Below, piece after piece: positions 7,540 to 13,794 of a stretch of DNA of 13,794 bases. Location: positions 1 to 13,794 of the forward strand of contig JAISZM010000125.1 of NCBI GenBank assembly GCA_031269205.1. Direction: 5' to 3'. The translations under genes and the position numbers were made by a program. Origin of the DNA: Eubacteriales Family XIII. Incertae Sedis bacterium (lineage in GTDB: Bacteria; Bacillota; Clostridia; Peptostreptococcales; Anaerovoracaceae). The notes beneath the pieces are model-generated. The model had not been told where the DNA came from and ran no database searches. It worked only from the letters and a program-made list of their open reading frames with translations. Position 1 is the stretch's first letter. Each line of letters begins with the position of its first letter.

Positions 7540-8511
7540 CTATCCCTGATAAAGCTCCCCGCGGAACACGGGTTCCGCCGGACCTCGCATGAACACCTCG
7601 CCAGACTCGTCCTGCCGGATGAACAGCTCGCCATAGGGCAGAAGAACGCGCACCTCGCCCTCGCCGTCGAATCTGCCTTCACGGATACCGAGCGCCGTGA
7701 CGGCGCACGCGCCCGTGCCGCAGGCCGCCGTCAACCCCGCGCCACGCTCCCACGTGATCATTTCAACCGTGCGTCGGTTCGTCACGCGCGCGAAGTCCAC
7801 GTTCGTGCGTTTGGTAAAAGCGGGATGCGATTCGAGAAAACGCCCGACGCGGTCGATGTCCTTGCTCTCGTATAAAATCCCCTCATTCCCTCCTCTTATC
7901 CACTCGTTCTCATCCAGCCATACCACCGTGTGGTAAGTTCCGAGGAAAAGGCTGCTCACCCTGACCTCGCGTCGAGCCGTTTCGTCGACGCCCACGGTAT
8001 TCGCTTCGCCTGCGGACTCGTCGCGGGCGGCTCCTTCTCCGCAACTCCCGCCGCTGATGTCGACGCTTATCTCGCGACCGAGGAACTCGTCGCTTCCTTT
8101 TCTATACACATCGCCTACGCCAGCGACCCTCGCGGACCAGTCGGGATTGCCCATCGCAATCTCGGCCGTGAACCCTCCCTCAAGCGAAACGCGCGCGCGC
8201 ACAACGCCGGAGAGGGTATGCACGTCGAATGCCCTGGTGTCCGAACTCACGACACCCTCATCGACGCAGTAGCGCGCGAAGCATCTGACGCCGTTGCCGC
8301 ACATCGGCGCAATGCTGCCGTCGCTGTTGATGATATCCATCGTCAGTGGTTTCGTGCGGCAGATGATCAGTCCATCCGCGCCGACGCCGAGCCGCCGATG
8401 GCAGACGCGCCGCGCAAAGTCGGAAATATCCCCCTCTACAAGCGCCGCCGACGCCTCGTCGATGAAGACAAAGTCGTTGCCGCATCCCTGATATTTTATG
8501 AAACGTATCAT
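7540..8511 (-). CDS. dapF: Diaminopimelate epimerase
   Basis: Cofactor-independent cytoplasmic epimerase converting LL- to meso-diaminopimelate, the precursor of lysine and of the peptidoglycan cross-bridge. It has the paired catalytic cysteines: MCGNGVRCFARY (70-81, Cys71) and TAACGTGACA (261-270, Cys264). The N-terminal GCGNDF (9-14), NSDGS (62-66), TNVDF (236-240) and ERGAG (255-259) supply substrate contacts. At 323 residues it is longer than the usual 270-285. Most of the excess is a Gly/Ala/Glu-rich stretch at about 153-181, just before SSLFLGTYHTVVWLDE, where most homologues have a GNPH-type motif. ATG at 8511 is 3 bases after the stop of the LTA-synthase-like gene, with GGAG 6 bases before the ATG (inside the end of that gene), so the two are coupled. 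Confidence 0.95.
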   Translation of the reverse strand: MIRFIKYQGCGNDFVFIDEASAALVEGDISDFARRVCHRRLGVGADGLIICRTKPLTMDIINSDGSIAPMCGNGVRCFARYCVDEGVVSSDTRAFDVHTLSGVVRARVSLEGGFTAEIAMGNPDWSARVAGVGDVYRKGSDEFLGREISVDISGGSCGEGAARDESAGEANTVGVDETARREVRVSSLFLGTYHTVVWLDENEWIRGGNEGILYESKDIDRVGRFLESHPAFTKRTNVDFARVTNRRTVEMITWERGAGLTAACGTGACAVTALGIREGRFDGEGEVRVLLPYGELFIRQDESGEVFMRGPAEPVFRGELYQG

Positions 8512-8514
8512 CCC

Positions 8515-10635
8515 TTACTCCGTCGTCGACAATATCTCGTTGTACTTCTCGACCTGGCTGATCTTCATGTCCTTTGCCGAGTCGGGGTTCACCTCCTCCT
8601 CAAGCTTCAGCACGGTCGGGCCGACATAGACCGTGTCCAGAACCTTGCCGTCAAGCGTGACCTTGCTGAACGGTGTGAAACCTTCGCCGCTTATATAGTA
8701 TTCATCGGCGACTTCGACTATCTCCTTGACCTCGATGGGGCGATAGCCCATCGTCATGTCGACCTTACGGTACGGACTCTCGCCCCCGTAGATGTAGTTC
8801 TTCCCGTAGAGTATATCATACTGCAACATATGAAGGTCGCGTTCGTAATCCGGCGTCCCGGCCTTGTCCTGATGGAACACCGTCATAAGCCCCTGCCGCA
8901 GACCGAGCCGCCTCTGCACCTCGGCGCTGAGTTGATAGGCTGAGAGGTTCTTGTCCTCCTTCTCGAGTCCGAAGTTCGACCAGAGGACGTATTGCGTGTT
9001 GAACGTGTCGCCCGACTTCACTCCCTCGTTATTTATCTGCAGCGACGGCAGATGGTCGCCGTAGAGCACGAGCGCCACGTCCTCGTCGAGTTCCGCGAGC
9101 TCGCCCGTCAGCACCTCGAGGAACTTATCCATATCGTATATCAGATCGAGATAGAACTCCCACGCGGCCTGCTGCGATTCCGACGTCGTCCCCTCGACCT
9201 TTATCCGCGGATTCTTAATCAACGGCTCCTTCGGGTACTCGCCATGCCCCTGCACGGAGATGGCGTAGATGTAGTCATGTTCCCCGGTCGCGGCCAACGC
9301 GCCGAGTATCTCGTCCGTCAGCACGTCGTCCGTCGCAAACCCTCGCTGCGTCCTCGTCACATAATTCATGTATTCGAGCGACGTAAAATCATCGAAACCG
9401 AGCATGGGGAACACCTTGTTGCGGTCGTAGAAGGCGCCGCGATGGTTGTGTATCACGTGCGTCGCGTAGCCAAGCTCTCCGAGATCGAACGCCATCGATT
9501 CCACCGCCTTGTCCTTCAAAACGGATTTGTACGGGTACTCGCCCGGTCCGAACTCGCGGCAGCTCATGCCCGTCATCGCCTCGAATTCCGTATTTGCCGT
9601 TCCTCCGCCGATGACGGGAACCCTCAGATAACCCGTAGAATAATTCTCCTTCAGCTCGCGAAAAAACGGCGTTGGGTCCTCCGAGAAGGTCAGTCCTTTT
9701 ACCTCAGTCGGGTCGATGAACGATTCCAGTTGCAGAAAAATAATATTCGGAAAGTCCGCGTCGCTTTTGTCCGGTTCCGTAACGGATGTCGTCGTTTCGA
9801 GTTCGCCCTTGTCGAATATGGCGTCCACCGTCTCCCGCGAATAGTCGACGGGACGCGATATCCCCTTCCTCAACCATGTGCTGAGAAAGCCGTACGGCAT
9901 ACCGTATTCCGTGTACGCGTCCCACAGGTTTGTGAAGTAGACAGCGACGGCCCCCGTCCGCGTGCTGATATTCCAGCAGGAAAACAGAAGCGCGAACACC
10001 ACCGCGACCGAGGCCAGCGCCTTCAGAAACGGCTTAGGCCCGCCCCACGGCTTGCGCCTTGGCGCCTTTATGAACATGAGCGTAAAAATGACGAGGCCCG
10101 CTGCGGCAACCGCGCCCACGAGCGCGACCTGATACGGCTTCAGATAGACGGAGAACATCTCTATACCGAGATCCATCACCTCGAAGTCGGCCGTAGTGAA
10201 CGGCGTCATGCGCGTCGTCAGCACCACACCGTTGACGACGCCAAGCACGACCCAGAGCGAGGTCAGGACGGAGTGGACAAACCATCTGCGCCGAAATATC
10301 CACGATATCGAAAGTGTGGCGAATATGATGAGGAAGTTCAGCAGAAAGGCGACCGGGTTGTTCGCGAGGAAGATGAAACCGCCGAGGAGATGTTTGTAGC
10401 CAAAGCCCTCGATGACGAGGAGGGCGATCAGAGCCATGACGCCGCTATAGAGCGGCGGCGTGCCGAAAAACGGATGGGTATACATGGCTTCGAGCCTTCG
10501 GTAGTAGGCGCCGTGCTTCACGGATCCGTCCTTTTGGGTTCGCCGTCCGAATATCCTCTTCAGTTTTTGAGCGACCTTTCGCGCAGTCGCGTGCGCCGGT
10601 AGCGCCTTATTGTTCGCCTCAGTCTTTTCTTTCAT
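8515..10635 (-). CDS. LTA synthase family membrane phosphoglycerol transferase (sulfatase fold)
   Basis: Probable polyglycerolphosphate lipoteichoic acid synthase or a related phosphoglycerol/phosphoethanolamine transferase, with its catalytic domain outside the membrane. The 706 residues have a basic N-terminus, then about five membrane segments between 60 and 222. The extracellular sulfatase-fold domain (about 295-610) has LQLESF (301-306, metal-binding Glu304), VIGGGTANTEFEAMTG (341-356) with the likely nucleophile Thr346, QGHGEY (462-467) and LYGDHLPSL (524-532) with Asp527 and His528. A C-terminal extension (about 620-706), partly a small beta domain (YISGEGFTPFSKVTLDG), follows the catalytic domain. 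I do not recognise a signal-peptidase-type linker. ATG at 10635 lies inside the end of rsmA (17-base overlap) with no clear SD, so translation probably depends on coupling. A specific LtaS assignment is not proven, because paralogues of this family have different acceptors. Confidence 0.88.
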   Translation of the reverse strand: MKEKTEANNKALPAHATARKVAQKLKRIFGRRTQKDGSVKHGAYYRRLEAMYTHPFFGTPPLYSGVMALIALLVIEGFGYKHLLGGFIFLANNPVAFLLNFLIIFATLSISWIFRRRWFVHSVLTSLWVVLGVVNGVVLTTRMTPFTTADFEVMDLGIEMFSVYLKPYQVALVGAVAAAGLVIFTLMFIKAPRRKPWGGPKPFLKALASVAVVFALLFSCWNISTRTGAVAVYFTNLWDAYTEYGMPYGFLSTWLRKGISRPVDYSRETVDAIFDKGELETTTSVTEPDKSDADFPNIIFLQLESFIDPTEVKGLTFSEDPTPFFRELKENYSTGYLRVPVIGGGTANTEFEAMTGMSCREFGPGEYPYKSVLKDKAVESMAFDLGELGYATHVIHNHRGAFYDRNKVFPMLGFDDFTSLEYMNYVTRTQRGFATDDVLTDEILGALAATGEHDYIYAISVQGHGEYPKEPLIKNPRIKVEGTTSESQQAAWEFYLDLIYDMDKFLEVLTGELAELDEDVALVLYGDHLPSLQINNEGVKSGDTFNTQYVLWSNFGLEKEDKNLSAYQLSAEVQRRLGLRQGLMTVFHQDKAGTPDYERDLHMLQYDILYGKNYIYGGESPYRKVDMTMGYRPIEVKEIVEVADEYYISGEGFTPFSKVTLDGKVLDTVYVGPTVLKLEEEVNPDSAKDMKISQVEKYNEILSTTE

Positions 10636-11617
10636 CGTCTGCTATCATATATGAGTGGTTCACCACATCGGATGAAGCTGATAAATCGTGGACGGCGTCG
10701 GCGAGGGCTATGAATTCCTCCACCGACAGCGTCTCCGCTCTCGCCGTACCCTTCACCCCCGCTTGTACGAAGGCGGCTTCAAGGGCGTCGGCGTTCGGCA
10801 CGAGCGCCGCGAGCGCGTTGCGCAACATCTTGCGGCGTTTGCTGAAGCCCGCTCTGACTACAGCGGAAAAGAGATCCTCGTCCCTCGGCCTGCCGTGAAG
10901 GTGCGTCACGCCCTTCAAAACTATGACGGCCGAGTCCACGTTCGGTTTCGGTATGAAAACCTCCCTCGACACATCGAAGGCGTAGCGAACGTCGCACCTG
11001 TATTGTATTGCCACGGAGACCGCGCCGTAATCCCTGCCTCCGGGTGGGGCGCAAATACGCTGAGCGACTTCCCTCTGTATCATGAAGACCATGAGCGGCG
11101 ACAGGCTCTCCGCGGAGATGGCCTTCATGAGGATCGGCGTCGTGACACGGTACGGCAGATTGCCGACGAGTTTGCACGTGCGCGGCAGACTGCCTAGATC
11201 GTAGTCGAGGAAGTCCGCGCACACGATGTCGATATTGCCCACTGTGGTGGAATCCCGATCACGCGCATCGCCGCGCTCGACGCTGTTCGCAATGACGGAG
11301 GGTGAGCCGGGTTCGGTGTCACACGGGATGATGCCTTTGCGACCGAGCACGTCCGCGAGCGCGAGCGCTAAGCGCGCGTCCTTCTCCACCGCGACTACGC
11401 GGCTCGAGCGCGCGGCCAGCTCCGCCGTCAGCGCGCCGAAGCCGGGGCCTATCTCACAGACGGTATCGTCCCGGTTGAGTTCAGCAGATTCTATTATCTT
11501 CCTTACGATGTTGGGGTCTGTCAAAAAGTTTTGCCCGAGGGTTTTGACGGGCCTTATGCCATAGCGCTCCAGGAGCGCCCTAATGCTGATTCCTGTTCCT
11601 CTCTGATATATAGACAT
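10619..11617 (-). CDS. rsmA: 16S rRNA (adenine1518-N6/adenine1519-N6)-dimethyltransferase
   Basis: SAM-dependent enzyme (KsgA/RsmA) that dimethylates two adjacent adenines in the 3' hairpin of 16S rRNA late in 30S assembly. It has the entry block PVKTLGQNFLTDPNIV (23-38), SAM motif I EIGPGFGALT (55-64), motif II VVAVEKD (74-80), the aspartate block CADFLDYDL (133-141), catalytic NLPYRVTTPIL (153-163) and the C-terminal FIPKPNVDSAVI (221-232). At 332 residues it is longer than the usual 265-295. The excess is mostly residues about 94-127, an unconserved segment whose DNA resembles a dispersed repeat (separate entry). The reading frame is intact and all catalytic motifs are present, so I expect function. 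ATG at 11617 is 9 bases after the divIC stop; GAGGA lies about 13 bases upstream. Confidence 0.96.
   Translation of the reverse strand: MSIYQRGTGISIRALLERYGIRPVKTLGQNFLTDPNIVRKIIESAELNRDDTVCEIGPGFGALTAELAARSSRVVAVEKDARLALALADVLGRKGIIPCDTEPGSPSVIANSVERGDARDRDSTTVGNIDIVCADFLDYDLGSLPRTCKLVGNLPYRVTTPILMKAISAESLSPLMVFMIQREVAQRICAPPGGRDYGAVSVAIQYRCDVRYAFDVSREVFIPKPNVDSAVIVLKGVTHLHGRPRDEDLFSAVVRAGFSKRRKMLRNALAALVPNADALEAAFVQAGVKGTARAETLSVEEFIALADAVHDLSASSDVVNHSYMIADDERKD
11237..11330. repeat. Repeat-like insertion translated in frame within rsmA
   Basis: The core (about 11249-11302) contains GCCGCGCTCGACGC followed by TCGCAATGACG (11287-11297). From memory, this resembles the widely dispersed bacterial GTCATTGCGAGC...GCGCGGCAATCC repeat. 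Minus-strand CATTGC and GCGATG can pair around its centre. It coincides with the part of RsmA (about residues 94-127) that has no counterpart in the family. There is only one copy in this window and I see no clear target duplication, so the boundaries are approximate. Confidence 0.5.
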
Positions 11618-11626
11618 CTACGCGGT

Positions 11627-12223
11627 CTATTCCTCTGACTCGCCGTCCCGCGCGGCGCCAGAGTCGCTGTCGTCCGCGCTTTCGGTCTCATCCGCGTCAG
11701 AATCCTTTCCCTTAGCGGGAGCCTCTGTCTTTTCCTCAAAGATGTAGAGAATCTCGCCTTGCTTCACCATGCCGAGGCGCTCGCGAGCCTGTTCCTCAAT
11801 GTACTCCTTATCCTTCAGCATCGCCAGCTCGCTCTCAAGCCTTGCCTTCTGCTCTATCCTTGCTTCCAGCACACCGACGGCTTCCTCCTCCTGCGCCTTC
11901 AATTCCATAATGCGGAAGGCGGAAGAGCCGACAAAGAACACGACAGACGCGGTCACGCAGATGAGGATAAATCGTCTGCCCGCGATGAAACCGCGGCGCG
12001 CCTTCTCCGCTTCGGCCTTGGCGACCTTTGTCTTGCGCCTGCGCGACTTTAAAGCCTGCGCGCGCTTCTCGCGGCGCACTTTCTGCGCCTCGCCGATATC
12101 CACGCGTTCGTCGCCTTCCGGTGCAATCACCGCGTCGACATGCACGCGACCGTCGAACCGCATCGGTGGAATCTCTTCCTTCCCGAAAGCGTAGGTGTTT
12201 GTGTAAGCATTTCTCGTATCCAT
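11627..12223 (-). CDS. divIC: Septum formation initiator, DivIC/FtsB family
   Basis: Bitopic membrane protein of the divisome; family members form the FtsQLB/DivIB-FtsL-DivIC complex that activates septal peptidoglycan synthesis. Counting from the ATG at 12223, the 198 residues have a long basic cytoplasmic N-terminus (about 1-83), one membrane segment (about 84-103), an extracellular coiled coil (about 105-140), the family block YIEEQARERLGMVKQGEILY (141-160), and an acidic Ser/Asp/Glu-rich tail (163-198). The start is uncertain. An in-frame GTG at 12244 lies inside the probable promoter and has no SD. ATG 12223 also lacks an SD. An in-frame ATG at 12163 has AAGGA about 13 bases upstream. 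The N-terminal extension is longer than in typical DivIC (about 100-130 residues). It heads the operon with rsmA. Confidence 0.85.
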   Translation of the reverse strand: MDTRNAYTNTYAFGKEEIPPMRFDGRVHVDAVIAPEGDERVDIGEAQKVRREKRAQALKSRRRKTKVAKAEAEKARRGFIAGRRFILICVTASVVFFVGSSAFRIMELKAQEEEAVGVLEARIEQKARLESELAMLKDKEYIEEQARERLGMVKQGEILYIFEEKTEAPAKGKDSDADETESADDSDSGAARDGESEE

Positions 12224-12234
12224 ACTATAGCGAA

Positions 12235-12263
12235 ATACTATCACGGCCGTGCGTGCTTTACAA
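12235..12263 (-). promoter_or_regulatory. Promoter for the divIC-rsmA operon
   Basis: TTGTAA (12258-12263), a 17-base spacer and TAGTAT (12235-12240) on the minus strand, each hexamer with 4 of 6 matches. The start site would fall near 12228. The divIC transcript would then be almost leaderless if translation begins at 12223, or carry a leader of about 65 bases if it begins at 12163. Confidence 0.45.
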
Positions 12264-12330
12264 TATATGGAGAAAGTTTGTATTGTTTTCGTAATACTCC
12301 GAGGAGGAAGCCCTCGCGATGAATGCTCAA

Positions 12331-12380
12331 AATTCGAAGGGGCTGACTCTTAAGTATGAGAACCTTTAAAGACAGCCCCT
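12331..12380 (-). terminator. Hairpin terminator after the saccharopine-dehydrogenase-like gene
   Basis: The arms GGGGCTG and CAGCCCC (12373-12379 with 12339-12345) form a perfect 7-bp stem. After one mismatch the stem can extend by four pairs (CUUU with AGAG). On the minus strand the hairpin is followed by TTCGAATTTTG. The T-tract is interrupted, so efficiency is uncertain, but the position between two separately promoted units fits a terminator. Confidence 0.6.
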
Positions 12381-12401
12381 CTTGTTATGTTCCTGCCCGT
12401 T

Positions 12402-13667
12402 TTACTTCTTCAGGTACGAGGCAATGGTCTGTTCGTTCAGCGCCTCCGCGTATTCGCTGTCCATCTCCCTGACGGCGGCTGGGAACTCGTACTTCGCGAG
12501 CCTTTCCACGAAGGGGTCGGGATCGAAACTCTCAGGACCAAACACGCCCTTGTTCTTCCATATCCCCTTGTCTATCAGCTCGAGCATGATGACGGGTCCG
12601 ACCGCCGTCTGCGCGACGACCGAGTTCGTGCCGTACTTTTTGATACAGTCCTGATTGTCGGCGACCTGATAGAGGTATACGGATCGGTACTTGTTGCTCT
12701 TCCAGCCCGTCACCCACGTGCCGGCGCAACCCTTGACCGTCATCTTGTTCGACGACTCGACGGGACTCGGCACGACTTTCACGAGAAAGTCTCTCGGCGC
12801 TATCTCCTCTTTGCCGACTTTGATTTTCTTTTTCGATTCGGCCATGCCGACGGCCTCAAGGTTCAGCAGCAACTGGCGAAATTCACGCGGTACGCCGTAC
12901 TTGAACGTGACGCGATTGCACTTGATGACGCGCGGTACGAGCAATACTTCCTCGTGCTCCACGTTGACAACCTCGACTTCGCCGATGCCTCCGGGGAAGA
13001 AAAACTGTTCGGGTTCCGAGAATCTCTCCGTCGTGAACCAACCTTTGTCCTTCTCCCAGACGACAGGCGGGTTCAGACATTCCTCTATCGTCGTCCAGAC
13101 GGAGAATCCGAAATCGCCGCCGCCCTCGTAGTTGTCGCCGTCGCGTACGTTGACCTCGTCGATCTTGTCAAAGAGATGTTTCTGCGCGTAAGCCGCGAAG
13201 ACATCGGCCATGCCGGGTTCCACGCCCGAGCCGACGAGGGCCATGATCCCCTTGTTCCTCCATTTGTTGTGGCGGGCGAACTGGTAATCGCCGAGCTTGA
13301 TTCCGGCCTTACGGTACGGCGCCCTCTTGTCGGGTGTGGAGAGCGTCATCGCGCAGTCCATGTAGCCCACGCCCGTTTCGTAACACGTGTCGAAAATCGT
13401 CTCGTTGAAGGCGGGTTCGACGGCATTCAGCACGAAATCCGGTTTGTATTTCTCGATCAGACCTTTTAGGCTTTCCGAGTCCGACGCGTCCACCTTTTCA
13501 GGGATGAAGCGCTTTTCATTTAACTGCTTCGCGACGAGTCCGGCGCGCTTCTCGTTGTAATCCGCTATCACGACCTCCTTCGCCCAATTACCGCCTTTAC
13601 CCGCGCGCTTGATAATCTGCGCGGCAGACGTACCTACTCCGCCGGCTCCGATGATAAGTAATTTCAT
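12402..13667 (-). CDS. Saccharopine dehydrogenase family oxidoreductase, carboxynorspermidine-synthase-like
   Basis: Cytoplasmic NAD(P)-dependent enzyme of the Lys9/Lys1 family. The 421 residues start with a Rossmann motif LIIGAGGVGTSAA (4-16), followed by FVLNAVEPAFN (78-88), GVGYMDCAM (99-107), and GSGVEPGMADVFAAYAQKHL (146-165). The C-terminal part has CAGTWVTGWK (314-323), RSVYLYQVADNQD (328-340) and KGVFGPESFDPDPFVERL (373-390). Those blocks resemble carboxynorspermidine/carboxyspermidine dehydrogenase of the alternative polyamine route more than fungal saccharopine reductase, judged from memory. A true saccharopine or lysine dehydrogenase remains possible, as DAP/lysine genes lie nearby. 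ATG at 13667 follows AGGAGGT (13673-13679) by 5 bases. The gene has its own promoter and terminator. The expected decarboxylase partner (nspC) is not in the window. Confidence 0.85.
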   Translation of the reverse strand: MKLLIIGAGGVGTSAAQIIKRAGKGGNWAKEVVIADYNEKRAGLVAKQLNEKRFIPEKVDASDSESLKGLIEKYKPDFVLNAVEPAFNETIFDTCYETGVGYMDCAMTLSTPDKRAPYRKAGIKLGDYQFARHNKWRNKGIMALVGSGVEPGMADVFAAYAQKHLFDKIDEVNVRDGDNYEGGGDFGFSVWTTIEECLNPPVVWEKDKGWFTTERFSEPEQFFFPGGIGEVEVVNVEHEEVLLVPRVIKCNRVTFKYGVPREFRQLLLNLEAVGMAESKKKIKVGKEEIAPRDFLVKVVPSPVESSNKMTVKGCAGTWVTGWKSNKYRSVYLYQVADNQDCIKKYGTNSVVAQTAVGPVIMLELIDKGIWKNKGVFGPESFDPDPFVERLAKYEFPAAVREMDSEYAEALNEQTIASYLKK

Positions 13668-13699
13668 TGTGTACCTCCTGACGGTTCAATGTTCGTTCT

Positions 13700-13736
13700 A
13701 TAATACAGTTTTATCATCATGGCGTCCGTAAGTCAA
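13700..13736 (-). promoter_or_regulatory. Candidate promoter for the saccharopine-dehydrogenase-like gene
   Basis: TTGACT (13731-13736) is 5 of 6 to the -35 consensus and is followed after 17 bases by TAAAAC (13708-13713, 4 of 6). A better -10-like TATTAT (13700-13705) lies 25 bases from TTGACT, which is too far to pair with it. The last 50 bases of the window hold no recognisable gene. Confidence 0.4.
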
Positions 13737-13794
13737 CGAAATCGGATGTTTTTTCGGGTCGCTTAGCACTACAATGAACTTTTTGGCACTTGAC

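Noticed and set aside
12321..12371. Sixteen-codon plus-strand ORF (ATG at 12321) with GAGGAGG upstream
   Set aside because: The frame ends within the inverted repeat that I interpret as the terminator of the opposite gene, it is very short, and the SD-like purines are equally explained by chance.
13765..13794. Possible plus-strand -35-like TTGGCA/TTGAC at the window end
   Set aside because: The rest of any promoter or gene lies outside the window, so nothing can be supported.

Overview
The window looks like a piece of chromosome from a monoderm member of the Firmicutes, most likely an uncultured, fairly GC-rich Clostridia-type bacterium. Four things point there: AGGAGG-type ribosome binding sites, the acetylase form of the diaminopimelate branch (DapH), an LTA-synthase-family enzyme, and a DivIC-type division protein. 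This is inference from gene content, not a taxonomic assignment. All ten protein genes read on the minus strand, so transcription runs from high to low coordinates. I see no rRNA, tRNA, CRISPR array, transposase or phage gene.

Listed in the direction of transcription: (1) 13667-12402 is a single gene for a saccharopine-dehydrogenase-fold enzyme that resembles carboxynorspermidine synthase, with its own promoter and a hairpin terminator at about 12331-12380. (2) 12223-7540 is a tightly packed run of divIC (cell division), rsmA (16S rRNA dimethylation), an LTA-synthase-family membrane phosphotransferase and dapF (meso-DAP synthesis), followed after 109 bases by dapH, the other lysine/DAP gene. 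These genes serve the envelope and growth. (3) 6517-2310 is a surface-glycan pair, an O-antigen ligase/polymerase-like membrane protein overlapping a CapD/WbpM-type nucleotide-sugar dehydratase by 4 bases, behind a clear TTGTTA-17-TATAAT promoter. (4) 2173-788 is pgi (glucose-6-phosphate isomerase), possibly read through from the pair. (5) 536-1 is the start of a 3-hydroxybutyryl-CoA dehydrogenase (butyrate/butanol-type metabolism), cut by the window edge, behind an extended -10 promoter and a long leader.

Most of the window is ordinary housekeeping and envelope metabolism, and I found no convincing undescribed multi-gene system. The most interesting signal is inside rsmA. A segment resembling the dispersed bacterial GTCATTGCGA...GCGCGGC repeat appears to be inserted in frame and translated as about 30 extra residues between two conserved blocks of the methyltransferase. 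DapF and Pgi also carry low-complexity insertions. The hbd leader contains a perfect AT-rich inverted repeat touching the ribosome binding site and a tiny ORF with a good ribosome binding site. The intergenic gaps are all under 300 bases and are described individually.
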